Positions 20,641 to 32,415 of a stretch of 64,000 nucleotides of DNA are shown here, one piece after another. The stretch covers positions 91,099-155,098 of the forward strand of contig VWPU01004156.1 of NCBI GenBank assembly GCA_013398955.1, in the 5' to 3' direction. Every line of letters begins with the position of its first letter. Positions within the stretch are counted from its first letter, which is position 1. The notes beneath the pieces are model-generated. The model worked only from the letters and a program-made list of their open reading frames with translations. It made no database searches and was not told where the DNA came from. The stretch is from Callaeas wilsoni (taxonomy: Eukaryota > Chordata > Aves > Passeriformes > Callaeidae). A program made the translations under genes and the position numbers.

Positions 20641-22680
20641 TTCTAAGCAATTCTGTGGAGACAAGAAAAAGCAAACAAAGGTGGAGTTGAATTTCAGTAA
20701 TTCAGCTTCCTCACAGGCACAGACCGTTAGCATTAGTGGAAATGTACTCCTCTTGGGCAAACCGTTCAATTTAGGAAGTCACAGAGTAAAGTAATGTACG
20801 GTTTTGCAGGGTTTATTTCAGAGGAAGCGACGTGGCAGTCAGCTGTTTTAAAATGTAAACCAGAATCTATTAGTACAGTACATCTCTTGTGGTTTATTCA
20901 GAAGCATAACTCAAGGACTCAATGTATATTATAGAAATAAGAAGGTGGCATTTTAAATTGTGACTGTGACAATTCACCTATCCCAGTGTATGACACCCTA
21001 CTGTGCAGCTGCACTGTCCAAAGTGATTGTGTAAAATGACACCTCTGAGCCAGACGATCTTTCCGCACTATATTCAGCTACATGTGCTCACCTAACTTGA
21101 GATACAGTGCATGTGCATGCGAGCGCTTTATGTATTAGGGTAGTTCCATGGTATTCTGCAAAAATAAGCACAGATGCCCAGCTGTTGAAAGGACTAGACC
21201 CTTAATTAGTATATCTAGCTCTGTCACTTTTTGGTTTTATACTAACCAGTATAAGGACACTTCTCCACTATAAGCAATTGGCACGCATTTCTGTTTTTCT
21301 AAAGCTTCAACACATTGCAAAGCCATCATAGCTGCAGGGCTGAAATTAATTTTCACGATACATGAAAATGAATTGTAAATTGTTCCTAACTGAAGTTGGG
21401 ATTCTGCAACTTATATTTTTGAAAGCATGTGGGAAACAGTCAGATAGTTGCAATACAACTGAAGGCATGTTTGTCACTTTTCTGTGAACACAGAAAGGGC
21501 GTGTGCTCTCTGGTGTTAAGGTGCTGCTGTGATGCTGACATTAATGAACTTACAGTAATGGATGTGGTGTAAAAAAACCCACAGACTTTTAGCAAAATGA
21601 ATCCACTTCTCCAGAAACTGGGCATTTGATATAGATACAATGACTCTGGAGGTCGACAATGCTATTGTAATAGGATTAGTATATTTATTTTCCCAAATAA
21701 TATAAAGAGTTGGGTTCTAACATTTTCACGATGTAAAATAAAACAAGCAAATAAATAGTCACAGCTTTCCCTGTATAGCACTTTACCCGGATAATAGAAT
21801 TTAGACTGGTTAGTGTTATCTGCTACACATAAAATTGCAGTGTGGATTTACTGTCAGTGTGGTCTGCTATTAACTTGTGATGAATGAATGTTACTCACTG
21901 TGCTGCAGCAGTGAACAGTTAAGATGTTTTGAGGCTAAATGGGGACTGGAGATTGATTAATAGTTGAGATTTGGTATGGAACATCACCTGCAGCTACAGA
22001 GAGCACAGAATTATGCTAGGAGTTCTGAGAGGGAGATGAGAGAATGGGGGAAAATGGCAAACTCTTAAGAAAGGCAGCAGATCTGGAAAATGGTCTCAGT
22101 TGAAATGGAGGAGGCCAAAATAGGACAGTGGCAGTCACTGTGGGGCCTTGCCGGGAGGACAGGAGGTCAGGAGAGGCATTGGTAAATATGGTAATGATTT
22201 TATAGGGAACAGAAGTTTGCAGAAGCCTTTGGAATGAACATATAATTCAGCTGGCTGATATTTAAGCAGGTAAGACACAAGAAATGCACTAGTGGGTTAT
22301 ACCAGTGGCCCAGCTAAATGGCTTCTACGAGGTACCTGAGCTGTAATAAAATCTGATTTAAAGATATAGGCATTTGTACTTCAGAGAATCAGGAAGGAGT
22401 TACAGTCATGCTGAATAGGCAGATGTCAGTGATGTCAATACAAAGAGTAGTTGTTCTATATGTAGAGGGCTATCATAAGGGTCTGGTCTCTATTCAGTAG
22501 AGTTGGTTAGTCTTAGGAATCTTCTCTTAAAACCAAGAATAACATGCATATTTTGTTTAGTCTGCTTAGATTTTAATACCTTTGGGCATATATAGGAGGT
22601 TTATAACTCCTATTAACACAGTATTGAGCAGCCTATGCTTTTCAATGTATTCATACCCCCAACACCTTCTGAAGAGAGAA
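20641..22680. other. No recognised content
   Basis: Ordinary AT-rich sequence; no exon or repeat family supported. Confidence 0.4.
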
Positions 22681-22745
22681 TTATTATTTTCTTTGTTTCA
22701 CAAATAAGGAAACTGAAGGAGGATGTCTACATTGCTCAGCTTAGA
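22681..22745 (+). mobile_element. MIR-like SINE core
   Basis: TTATTATTTTCTTTGTTTCA followed by CAAATAAGGAAACTGAAG resembles the MIR core that usually reads CATTTTACAGATGAGGAAACTG. Ancient and short. Confidence 0.5.
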
Positions 22746-23340
22746 CCAACTTCCTTATTTTATACATTTCTCAACTGGGTGGGGTTCCAGACCGAAGTCT
22801 AGGCTGAACTGGGTTCCCTACTTGGAAGCTTATGTTCTATTTTTTATAATCTTTTATTTGTATCATAGAAATTCAAGGTTGTGTAGATTTCAGCCATAGT
22901 TAGAAGAAATTAATTATTCTTGAGAATTCTTGAAATTAATTCTTCTTGAGAACAGGAAGTTCTCAAGCTATATAGGTTAATGTATGTGCTCATAAAAGTC
23001 CTTCCTACCCATACTGCTGTCCATGAAGTACAGCTATGTTGCCAATAAGAGTATTGGCTACAGACAAATAATAGATTCTTGCCATTTCTAGCTGCTCCTT
23101 TTCATAATACAAATGTTCTCCTTTTATATACATCATCCCAGAAACCACACCATCACACCACCCACAATGCTACCTGCAGTCACCTAATATTTCCTCCTAA
23201 CTGAGTCTATATTAGTTTCCATGACAACAAGAAGATAATATCAGGAAGATGAAACCCCAGAGATTTAACTACATTTGCTACCTTTGTTTTACACATTACC
23301 AAAGCAAGAATCCATTCATGATAGAAGGAATCTGGAATAA

Positions 23341-23410
23341 ATACTGACAATACTATCATGTCTATTGTAGAGATATGAAACTGAGGCACAGCCAGTTAAA
23401 TGTAATCCTA
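23341..23410 (+). mobile_element. MIR-like SINE core
   Basis: TATTGTAGAGATATGAAACT, then GAGGCACAGCCAGTTAAATG resembles the MIR core GATGAGGAAACTGAGGCACA, then GAGAGGTTAA. Assignment by eye. Confidence 0.55.
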
Positions 23411-23787
23411 TGTCTCTAAAAAGGGCTGAGCTAGCAGAAGCAGAAAGCCAAGCAAGCTGTTGCAATAGTTGGGCAATAGCCTCCTGTCTTAGCAGGCTTT
23501 GACAACATCTCAGCACCGTAGCAAAATTCTAAGTAAAAATTTTGCCTTTTCTAAAGGTGGTACCCCTCATTTGTGCATTTCACACAGGAACCTCCACACT
23601 ACTTCTTTATTATTTCTTAAGGAGGTGAATACAGTCTTAGCCTGGTAAGGCACACCACAATAAGATGAAGTGCATCCTTGCTGTGTTAATGGAGACAGGG
23701 TTAATTTAGTTCTGGCTAATGGTCTTTTAATTTTGATGTGTTAACATGAACAACCAATGGACACAACCAGATGAATAACATTGATTG

Positions 23788-24110
23788 TAGAATCATAGAG
23801 TGGTTTGGGTTGGAAGAAACCTTAAAGTTCATCTCGTTCCAACCTGCTGCTGTGGGCAGGAACACCTTCCATTAGACCAGGTTGCTCCAAACCCTGTCCA
23901 ACCTGGCCTAGAACTCTTCCAGGGATGGGACAGCCACAGCTTCTCTGGACAACCTTTGCCAGGGCCTCATCACCCTCACACTAAAGAATTTCTTCCTAAT
24001 ACCTAATCTAAACCTACTGTCAGTTTGAAGCCATTCCCCTTTGTTCTATCACTACATATCCTTGTAACAAGTCTCTCTCCAGCCTTCTTGTAGCCACTTC
24101 AGGCACTGGA
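23788..24110 (-). mobile_element. CR1 LINE 3' end, minus sense
   Basis: Well-preserved avian CR1 end in reverse complement: AGAATCATAGAGTGGTTTGG, CACCTTCCATTAGACCAGG, CTCTTCCAGGGATGGG and AAGAATTTCTTCCTAATACC. Less diverged than the other copies. It sits 0.45 kb upstream of the SLC16A3-proximal CpG island. Confidence 0.95.
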
Positions 24111-24603
24111 AAGGTGCAATAAGGTTTCCCCAGAGGATCCTCTTCTGCAGGATCTCTCAGCTTTTCCCTTTAAGGGAGCTGTTTCTGATGCATGTGTGTG
24201 CAAATGTGAACCACTCTTGAAAGGATGGCACTTGAAGATATGGTATGCTGGTTTATGGTGATTTTTAGCCAAATGTGGTAGTAGACATGACATAGAAGAG
24301 TAAACGGATTGTGTTTCCCTGTAGGCCTATTTTTATGAAATGCTGGAAAGTAGGCCAGGTTCCCTCACATCGGCAAGTCTAGCTCTTTCATCACAGCAAA
24401 ACATAAAACCGTTTTAGAGACTGTTCCTCATGGCAAAGCTGTTAAGTTCCATAAGGCAGGTGGACCAGAAAACGTCTCTTACGGGCTGACTTGCTCTGCT
24501 GGGCATGGAAGAGCTCAAGAACGGCCAGGAAGGAGGATGTATCCCTCTCTCGTGGGAGCACCGGGCTCCGGCAACCGCGGTTGCGAGCGCTCGGCGGGGG
24601 TAC

Positions 24604-24633
24604 GGCCCCGGCCCCGGCCCCGGCCCCGGCCCC
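24604..24633. repeat. Five perfect GGCCCC units (GGGGCC on minus strand)
   Basis: Thirty bases of exact hexanucleotide repeat, followed by GCCCGCG. The minus strand carries five runs of four guanines, enough for a G-quadruplex. Confidence 0.97.
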
Positions 24634-24673
24634 GCCCGCGCAACTCGCGGGCAGTGCCCGCCCCTGCCCGAGT

Positions 24674-24687
24674 CACGTCCTGCACGT
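24674..24687 (-). promoter_or_regulatory. Two ACGTG cores 9 bp apart, candidate hypoxia-response elements
   Basis: CACGT at 24674-24678 and again at 24683-24687; on the minus strand this reads GACGTGCAGGACGTG. RCGTG is the HIF core. Mammalian SLC16A3 is induced by HIF-1, so function here is plausible but inferred. Confidence 0.4.
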
Positions 24688-24870
24688 CTCAGTGCGGCGG
24701 CCGCCCGCGCGCGCCCGGCTGGGGCATCCCCGTGCGGGGTCACGCAGGGCCGCGGGCGGGAGCGGCTCCTGCAACCCGTGCCGCAGGGCCGGCTTGGGTG
24801 CGGGCGGGGGAACTGGGTCTTCCTCCGAGCCGCGTCCGCAGCAGGCTCGGTGCCCCGCGTGCCTCGTTGA

Positions 24871-27255
24871 CTTCTGTTCCCCCCGAAAAGCTTGGACAGT
24901 TCTCTTCTGGAAGGAACAAGCGTGCTGCCAAGTAGTTCTTAACGGTGTTTCTTCTCAAAGCCACTCGCCGCTTCGTATGGCGTGGATGTAGGTTGCTATC
25001 GGGGTTCAGCAGCGTAGGTCTGCAGAGGCTGCCCTTATAACAACTTTGCTGTAGACGCAGTAAAGGAGACTGTCCCAGCCTGTGCGCAGAGCTGAATGCC
25101 ATAAGGCACTGAATGTCCCCATCCAGCACTGTGTAAGCAGTCGGGAGAGATTGCCAGTTGCTATTTTTCAACAAAGCATGCTCATATATTATTACTAACT
25201 TTGTGTTGCTATTAGATGGGTAATGGAAATGAACAAAAACTGCCCAACCCTTCCCAAACATTTTAAACCTTCACTCCAAATGAAATGTTCTGACAACTTG
25301 GAAGTAGTGTGTGACAATGCCTCCTACCCCCTGGAGTCCTTCAATTTTGCATCTTATTCCTGTTCTTTATACATTTGAGCCGAGATACTTCATCAGCATT
25401 TCCTGTTATCATTAATATTACAGAGCTGCCACTGTCAGAAGGATTACCCTTTGTGCACCTACTCTGTGCTGTCTGGTTATTGCTTTTAAAAAGTAAGTCC
25501 TTATTTGAAGAATGCTTTATACCTTGTGTCAAACAAAAGCTACTGGGAAAAAGAGTTTTGAAGGGTGGACAGATCCCAGTGTTGGGAGTCTTGGCAGAGA
25601 TGCATCCTAAGACTTTTATTTAGCAACTCAAGGTTTCATGCAGAAATTGCTGAGTCTACCAAGTGGTGCATTTTCACGTACTCTCACAGCAAGCAGCAAA
25701 CGAGCCATCTGTTGCCACAGACACCTCGATGACTAGTTTTGTGGAGGTACCCTGTTTCCCTTCTTGTTAAACCATTTTATGTTTTAGTCGTTTGGACTTA
25801 GGACAAGTTGTTTTCTGTTTATATTTGATTTCCAGAAAACAAGAGGTGAAACCAATACTGTAAGGCTCACTATCCTCATACAGGCCAGGGCATTGGAACA
25901 GCCATAGTCATGGCCAGATTTATTTCTGTATCATGTATATAAAGTTGTTTCTTCCAAGAAGCGGGAGTGCTGGTCTAAATACCATAGTAAGTACATCCAT
26001 ACCAGCCTATTAACAGTCATGCATTTGATGCTCAGTTGTCTAGACAAGTCTGCATCAGATTGTTGTGTCATATATAGCCTGTTTCTGAAATGGAGCTGTA
26101 AGAATTACATAGTTACCAACTTAAAACAATCGCTGTGCAGGCCTGTAATTGTTGAAAGCGGAAGCATTCTTTACTCGTGTGCAACTGCGCTTGCATTCCT
26201 CTTTTAGATACCACTGAAGAGAAGCACTCATACAATCAATTGCACTTCAAAGAAATGGCCAATTTTTGTACATGTAAGATTTAATGTGCAAAATCTTTGT
26301 TTGTAGGTCACTTTATTATTTTCAAGACTTGTGTGGAACACAGATCCTACAAAAACCTAGCTGTTGTGATGCAGTAACTCCCCGCACTCCTCACATACAG
26401 AGACACTTCATGTGCCTTTTCAGTGTCTTACTTACCCCACATCTTTCCCTTTTAAAACCTGACAGCATCACTGCCTAGAATGTAACATTATCATGACAAA
26501 AGACTTTACTTTTTAGATGCAAAGGTGCTTATGGCTGCATACAAAAAATGTGAGAAATGTGATGTGTCAAATAGTACTTTTTCTTACTGATCATGTAATA
26601 ACAACAATGGAAAATATTTGCTTCAGGCAGGCAGTTGTACTGAGCATTGGTGCAGTTACTAACCGCACAAAAACGGCTCATTGAGATTTTCATTGCAGTT
26701 TAGCTTACGAACTTACTTGATGTGTTAAAAGTGATAGCTCATCATCATCTCAAAGGGATCTTTCTATCTTTTCAAGATAACAGTGTATCAGGGCTGTACT
26801 GCTGTCCTCAGGGGTATATAAAAAATCTGGGTGATTAGTCCACCATTCCAGAGAACACTTGTGATGCACCAGATCTCCTAAGTGAATAGGCCAGGAGCGT
26901 CATGTAACAAGGTCTTATATAAAAAATCCTGCAGACTTTAATGCAATAATTATTACATATTTGTGAAAGTCAGATACACCCCTGAACTGCTGTAATGGTT
27001 CTTCAGTTTTTCAATGAAACAGTGATTTGGATGAAATCCAGTTCTGACTTTGAGAGCTGTGAGGGGACATTAATTTAAAACTCAGCTTTGTGCATGTCAT
27101 TTCCATGTATTTTTGCAAGCTTTGTAAGTACTAAACTCAAATAAGGAATAGTTAAAATTGCACTGCATCTTCAAGACTTTTATTCAAAGTAGTTCCATGC
27201 CTTAGTTTTAATGGTAGTGCAATTTTATAGACACTAATTGCTTTTTATTTCTTAG
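24871..27255 (+). other. SLC16A3: Presumed SLC16A3 5' intron
   Basis: Between the candidate promoter and the first coding exon. No noncoding exon could be fixed. The open frames here show no family similarity. Confidence 0.45.
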
Positions 27256-27500
27256 GGAACACACAAGCTTCTTCGTCATGGGAGCTGTAGTAGCTGATGA
27301 TGGTCCCTCAGGTGTTAAAGCCCCTGATGGAGGCTGGGGCTGGGCTGTCCTTTTTGGCTGTTTTATCATCACAGGATTCTCCTATGCCTTTCCTAAGGCA
27401 GTTAGTGTCTTCTTTAAAGAACTTATCCGGGAATTTGGCATTGGATACAGTGACACTGCATGGATTTCCTCCATTCTGTTGGCCATGCTTTATGGAACAG
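27256..27500 (+). CDS. SLC16A3: SLC16A3 first coding exon (22 nt 5' UTR, then CDS from 27278)
   Basis: Acceptor TTTTTATTTCTTAG at 27255, 22 noncoding bases, then ATG at 27278 (TCGTCATGG: G at +4, no purine at -3). Encodes residues 1-74 and the first base of Gly75: a short cytoplasmic tail, TM1 with DGGWGW, and much of TM2. Donor ACAG then GTGAGTAG. Confidence 0.96.
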
Positions 27501-30500
27501 GTGAGTAGTTATCTGGTTTTGAAACAGTATGCTGTCATACAATTAAATTTGTAAATCTTACAGCCATTTACAGTGTATATCATGACTGCATATCATTACT
27601 TGTGTGCAAGTAAAGCATTCCAAAGAAGAATTACTATTAATCACATAAATCAAAAGATTATTTAAGCCTATCCAGCTTGGATTTAAAATTATGTCTCTGT
27701 AACTCAGTGCTGGATAAAGATGATGAAAAAGAAAAATTAGAAGGCACTCTGAAGACAAAAAAGATTGAAGTGTTTGACTGCAGAGGAAAGGGCATTTTTC
27801 CTGAAGTACAGAACGAGTCAGAATCATTGCAGCTGGAAAGACTTAAGACCTTTAAGATCACCAATTCCAGCATGAACGTTGCACTTTAAAGTCCACCAAA
27901 GAAACACAAAGTGTCAGAAAATCAGTTGCAAAAGTTGGTTTATCTTAGCAACGTAACTTGTTTCTTGCCTAGGTCCACTTTGTAGTGTGTGTGTCAATCG
28001 CTTTGGTTGTCGCCCTGTCATGCTGGTGGGTGGCCTTTTTGCCTCAATGGGGATGGTGATAGCTTCCTTCTGCACAAGCATCGTTCAGATCTATCTAACT
28101 GCAGGTGTGATTACTGGTAAGTACTATGCATTGCTGAAAATCAGTTAACTTAGGTCTCAGCTTTAGGCTGAAGTTTTGTATAAGTAAAAAATACCTCAAG
28201 CATCAGGATTGCCCAACTGGGCTTTTACAAAGATGGCAGATAAATGTGGAATTAAAATGTCACTTATTTTAGTTACGAATGTTTAATATTGTGAAGTGTA
28301 ATCATAAAGTACAAGAATACTATGGGAGTAGAATACTTGGTGTTATGATTCTTTTGTCCATTTGGAATAAAACTATTTTCTCTTAAGTTATGAGTCAGAA
28401 AAACTGTAATTAGAGTATCTTTAACAATGATATTGTGGGTAGTATTAATTTTTATGTACCCTCTACTCCAGGTTTGGGTTTGGCACTAAATTTTCAGCCT
28501 TCGCTCATCATGTTAAACCGTTACTTTGACAAACGCCGGCCCTTAGCCAATGGGCTATCTGCTGCTGGGAGTCCAGTGTTTCTTTGTGCTCTCTCACCGT
28601 TGGGGCAGATACTACAACATGAGTATGGCTGGAGAGGAGGATTCCTTATCCTGGGTGGGATGCTGCTCAACTGCTGTGTATGTGGAGCACTAATGAGACC
28701 TTTGGAGCCACCCAAAAAGGCTGAAGCTACCAAGGAGCCAGCTGAGAAGAAAGTGAAGAAAAAACTTCTGGATTTCAGTGTGTTTAAAGACGGTGGTTTT
28801 GTAATCTATACGCTAGCAGCATCTATCATGGTGCTTGGCCTCTTTGTTCCCCCGGTGTTTGTTGTGAGTTATGCCAAGGATTTAGGGTATCAAGACACCA
28901 AAGCAGCTTTTCTTCTGACTATTCTGGGATTCATTGATATATTTGCTCGCCCAGTCTGTGGAATGGTAGCTGGTCTTAAATGGGTTAGACCACGCTGTGT
29001 CTACCTCTTCAGTTTTGCTATGATTTTTAATGGCTTTACAGATCTCATGGGTTCTATGTCTGTTGATTATGGTGGACTGGTGGTCTTTTGCATTTTCTTT
29101 GGCATTTCTTATGGAATGGTAGGTGCCCTTCAGTTTGAAGTTCTCATGGCTATCGTTGGTACGCAGAAGTTTTCCAGTGCTATCGGTTTAGTGCTCCTGG
29201 CAGAAGCTATGGCTGTTCTGATTGGTCCACCATCAGCAGGCAAGTATGCCATTTAGTTCAGAATTTTAAGTTGTGTGCATTGCATCCATTTACACAAAAT
29301 GTTAAGGAGCAGAGAAAAAGATGTGAGTCACTAGAGAAATGCAAGTTATGATAGTGTTACAATGTTAGTGTTGCACATGTTTCAAAGGCTTTCTGCAGTT
29401 ACACTCTGAAATAGTCCAAGAAGGGGTGGAATGAACCTTTCCCTTCTTGGATCTATTTCAGGATTGGTTAAATTGCCATCTGGAGATGTTATTTCTCCTC
29501 TGAAAGCCTGCACTGAACCTCTTACTGGTGGACATCTGACTGGGATTCAGAATATGAAACCTGTCAATTTTATTTGGGAAATACTAGGATACATTCTCTA
29601 TATCCACTGTAGATTTGGAGGAGGAAAGAAAACATCTGAAGGAAGAAAAAAAATCTTACAAGGAGGACTGTAAATCTGGACTGATTTAAGGAAGACAGAG
29701 TGCTTCTCACAACCCAGGAATAAGGGGACATGACAAAATAGTAAAATTCATTAATTTGAAGTCAAAATGCAAATTAATTACTAATCAAAGAACATACATT
29801 TTACAGACCCTGAACTGAAATACACTTTCCCTCCCAAAACCCACCAGGTCACTGCCACAAAATGTTTACTGTTTATACCAGACACTAAAAACATCAAGTA
29901 TTTTTGACAGAACCCCCTTCATGGGAAAACCAGTACTATGCACTGCCTTCTCTGATCTTCAGGTTCGGAGAGGCACTTCCTTCATATCCTCCCACCTATT
30001 CTTTCACATCCACCGAGTCCTGTGAAAATTTACCTTTACCAGTGTCAGGATCAGTCAGTTTCTCCAGACTGGCTATTGGATAAGACTTGCATTTTAAGCA
30101 GACAGTGCACTGCCCATGTAGAAAGGTAAATGAGATTGGGAGCAAGAGGATAATGATGATCAGATCATGATACAGATCTCATCCGTGGATGCACACATTT
30201 TTATCTGAAATACAAAGCATGTGTTTGATCTCTTGCATCTGAAGGCAAGGCTGGTTTTATTTCAGATGAACTGCATGCCTCTGTGTGTGCAGAGAAGTAT
30301 GTGTTTTGGGATGTCATGTAATGTCAGTGACTGTTAAACTGAACTGAAAGAATTGAGAAATATTTTGTTATAAACTTGTTAAAATCCTATTTCAAAAAAC
30401 TTGGTTAGATAGTCATGGTGATTCCAGACAAGAGAGTCAAAATGTTTTAAAAAAGCAGAAAAATATTCACTGCAAGATAATCACTTTTGTTAATTACCTG

Positions 30501-30805
30501 GAATGTTGCCTTTTTCAGGAAAACTCCTGGATGCAACGGGGAGGTACATGTTTGTTTTCATTATTGCTGGAATTGAAGTTACCACCTCAGCCCTTGTATT
30601 GGCCTTGGGAAATTTCTTCTGTATTAAGAAAAAATCAGAAGAACCACATACAAAAGAAGAAGCAGCAGAAAGAGAGGAATTAAACAAATCTGAAAACAAA
30701 ACTCCTGAAGATGCCAAGGTGGACTCTATTGAAGTAGAGCAGTTTCTGAAAGATGAGCCTGAAAAAAATGGTGAAGTTGTAACTAACCCAGAAACATGTG
30801 TGTGA
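27278..30805 (+). CDS. SLC16A3: Monocarboxylate transporter 4 (complete coding region, four exons)
   Basis: Join 27278-27500, 27973-28116, 28472-29239, 30519-30805: 1422 nt, 473 residues (human MCT4 has 465). Proton-coupled export of lactate and other monocarboxylates across the plasma membrane of glycolytic cells; the family partners with basigin. Twelve membrane spans of the major facilitator fold are expected. Seen here: the TM1 signature DGGWGW at residues 17-22, the TM5 signature [16 protein letters not shown] at 140-155, and a Lys/Glu-rich cytoplasmic loop between TM6 and TM7 around 205-230. The TM8 pair Asp278 and Arg282 has the D-x3-R spacing needed for transport in MCT1. The acidic tail ends EKNGEVV...ETCV. 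The N-terminus [10 protein letters not shown] and the tail favour MCT4 over MCT1 or MCT3. The start has an upstream in-exon acceptor and no earlier ATG. Intron 3 uses a GC donor. Confidence 0.97.
27501..27972 (+). other. SLC16A3: SLC16A3 intron 1 of the coding region
   Basis: 472 bp, GT...AG. A charged open frame at 27677-27889 lies wholly inside the intron and is not a gene. Confidence 0.85.
27973..28116 (+). CDS. SLC16A3: SLC16A3 second coding exon
   Basis: 144 nt, residues 75-122 plus one base, covering TM2 end to TM4 start ([20 protein letters not shown]). Acceptor TTCTTGCCTAG; donor ATTACTG then GTAAGT. Too short for a 60-codon open frame. Confidence 0.95.
28117..28471 (+). other. SLC16A3: SLC16A3 intron 2 of the coding region
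   Basis: 355 bp GT...AG intron with nothing else seen. The ATG at 28435 opens a frame into exon 3 but lies in the intron. Confidence 0.85.
28472..29239 (+). CDS. SLC16A3: SLC16A3 third coding exon
   Basis: 768 nt, residues 123-378 plus one base. Carries TM4-TM11 including [16 protein letters not shown], the cytoplasmic loop rich in Lys and Glu, and Asp278/Arg282 of TM8 (GFIDIFARP). The acceptor is TCTACTCCAG. The exon ends GCAG and is followed by GCAAGTAT, a GC donor. Reading through it gives a stop five codons later. Confidence 0.96.
29240..30518 (+). other. SLC16A3: SLC16A3 intron 3, GC-AG type
   Basis: 1279 bp, starts GCAAGTAT and ends TTGCCTTTTTCAG. Only this boundary gives the conserved GPPSAGKLLDAT junction in frame. 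No other content recognised. Confidence 0.9.
30519..30805 (+). CDS. SLC16A3: SLC16A3 last coding exon
   Basis: 287 nt, residues 379-473 and a TGA stop. It holds the last membrane span and the Glu/Lys-rich cytoplasmic tail ending [14 protein letters not shown]. The tail type is shared with mammalian MCT4. Confidence 0.96.
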
Positions 30806-31573
30806 GCATGACAAGGAACTGAAAAGTGTTTAGAAAAGAAAGATTTTCAATATTATTTATTTTAGAAACAGAAATAGTTTAGGGCTGGGCCATCTGCTTT
30901 AGTAACTGGGGGCTAGTCAGCTCATCAAGTCTCTTTGGAAGCTGATTAGCTAGACAACATCGTACTGGAAAATTAGCTTTATCAGTAAAAGGTGGAGCAT
31001 TGTGGTTATACATTTTATGTAAACGAAAAAGTTTTTATGAACACAAGTAGGCTCTTGCTATGCATCACCAGAAACTGCTCAATTGGAAGACATAGGAAAA
31101 GCATATTTTAAGAAAAGTGGAATTATATGTATGTTTTCAGACAATATTGATGAAATCGCTGTGTTGTGTGGCTAAATATAATTTCCCTGTGTTCTCTGTG
31201 AAGAGAGAAGAGTTTAAGATGGATAAAAATCTCAGGAACTTAAAGGTCTCCATTAGGTTTTTTAATTTCTTACCTTTTTAGATTCTTTAGATTAATTGGC
31301 TCAGCCCTAATTTAATTGTGATAATATCTGTAACTCTGATTTATGTAAATGCATTTCTGCCTAAACGCTATGTTTGCAATTATCATCTGGAAATCCTGTT
31401 TTTGGAAAGGCGCATTACGGATAGCGTCCTCAGCAGATCAGACAAGTAGTATTCCAAGGTAGTACTGAAAGAAAAACAATGAGCAGAATGGATCCTGACA
31501 ATTAGTCCACAATTCCATCCGTTGTTTTCAGTAAAATTTCCCTAGAGCATTGAAAAATATTACAAGTATCATG

Positions 31574-31630
31574 GAGAAGATGATTATTAGGTTTAGTAGA
31601 ACACAGAGAAGATGATTATTAGCTTTAGTA
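31574..31630. repeat. Two-copy tandem repeat, 32-bp period
   Basis: GAGAAGATGATTATTAG followed by TTTAGTA occurs at 31574 and again at 31606. Confidence 0.85.
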
Positions 31631-32370
31631 AAATATTCTGGAAAAGTGTCCATTTTGCATATGAAAGAAATGGTGCAAGTTTCCAGATGACCTCTAGAGT
31701 GGGTAGACTTAGGGAAGAGACTGAACTACTTTGAAACATGCTAATAATCCATAAAATGCAATGTTAGCATCACAGGAAGGTTTTAACATGTTTGGTTTTG
31801 AGTTTTTTTCCTTGCCCATTTATCCCACTTCCCTACGCTCTGGCTTAATCGATGGAAGTTCCAAGCACCATTCTTGCTGGTTGAGGGAACATGATAGAGC
31901 TGTTCATCATATTTATGATGGCACTGTACTGAATAGAAAAGGAAGGCAAAAGGAAGGCATTCTATTTTTTTTTACCCCAAAACACTCAAGAAATGTAAAT
32001 TTTTAAATACAAAATCATACTACTGCAGCCCACCTCTCAGGTCTGCTTATAAAAAGCTGTCTAGGCTTTGAAGCGTCAGTAAAAATCTTCAAAACAGATT
32101 AAGTGTAACAGATTCCATTTTCTTAGTAGTAGCAAAGGAATATTGGCTTTCAGGTGCCAAAACTGTTCTACTTAATAACTGAAAACTAAAAGACCCTAAT
32201 CCCTTAAAACTCTGTATCCCCTTCAATTTTTGACAGAAACAAAGTGCCAAAACCATGAATCATCCCCTAAGGAACTATCGCAGATAGCAGCTTCCTTTTT
32301 GGAAGTTTCTTTAAAATGGTTTTAGGACCACCTTGCACAGAAATTGGAAAGTTAGAATCGTACCTTTTAA

Positions 32371-32396
32371 AATAAATGGATGCTGCACAGAATAAA
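32371..32396 (+). terminator. Paired AATAAA polyadenylation signals, SLC16A3
   Basis: Two perfect hexamers 20 bp apart on the plus strand, 1.57 kb after the stop codon, followed by T-rich sequence. Confidence 0.55.
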
Positions 32397-32415
32397 CTGT
32401 TTTAATATCCTATGT

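Larger units (their letters stand above)
24555..24870 (+). promoter_or_regulatory. SLC16A3: CpG island, candidate SLC16A3 promoter
   Basis: GC-rich, CpG-dense block 2.4 kb upstream of the first SLC16A3 coding exon. That exon begins with a splice acceptor, so at least one noncoding exon must lie upstream, and this island is the nearest candidate. It contains five GGCCCC units and two ACGTG cores (listed separately). No clear first-exon donor was identified. Confidence 0.6.
30806..32415 (+). other. SLC16A3: SLC16A3 3' UTR (inferred extent)
   Basis: Follows the stop codon. AATAAA hexamers at 32371-32376 and 32391-32396 would place the transcript end near 32410-32420. A further AATAAA at 35284-35289 with a TG-rich downstream stretch could give a longer form. 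Confidence 0.55.

Noticed and set aside
19187..20794. Multiple 100-150-codon frames on both strands
   Set aside because: All lie in the CpG island, overlap each other in different frames and show no domain.
24491..24991. Three overlapping frames with Gly-Pro, Ala-Pro and Arg-Pro dipeptide runs
   Set aside because: The dipeptides come from reading the GGCCCC repeat in three frames; no sign of a coding exon.
27677..27889. 70-codon charged open frame
   Set aside because: Inside SLC16A3 intron 1, between good splice sites of conserved exons.
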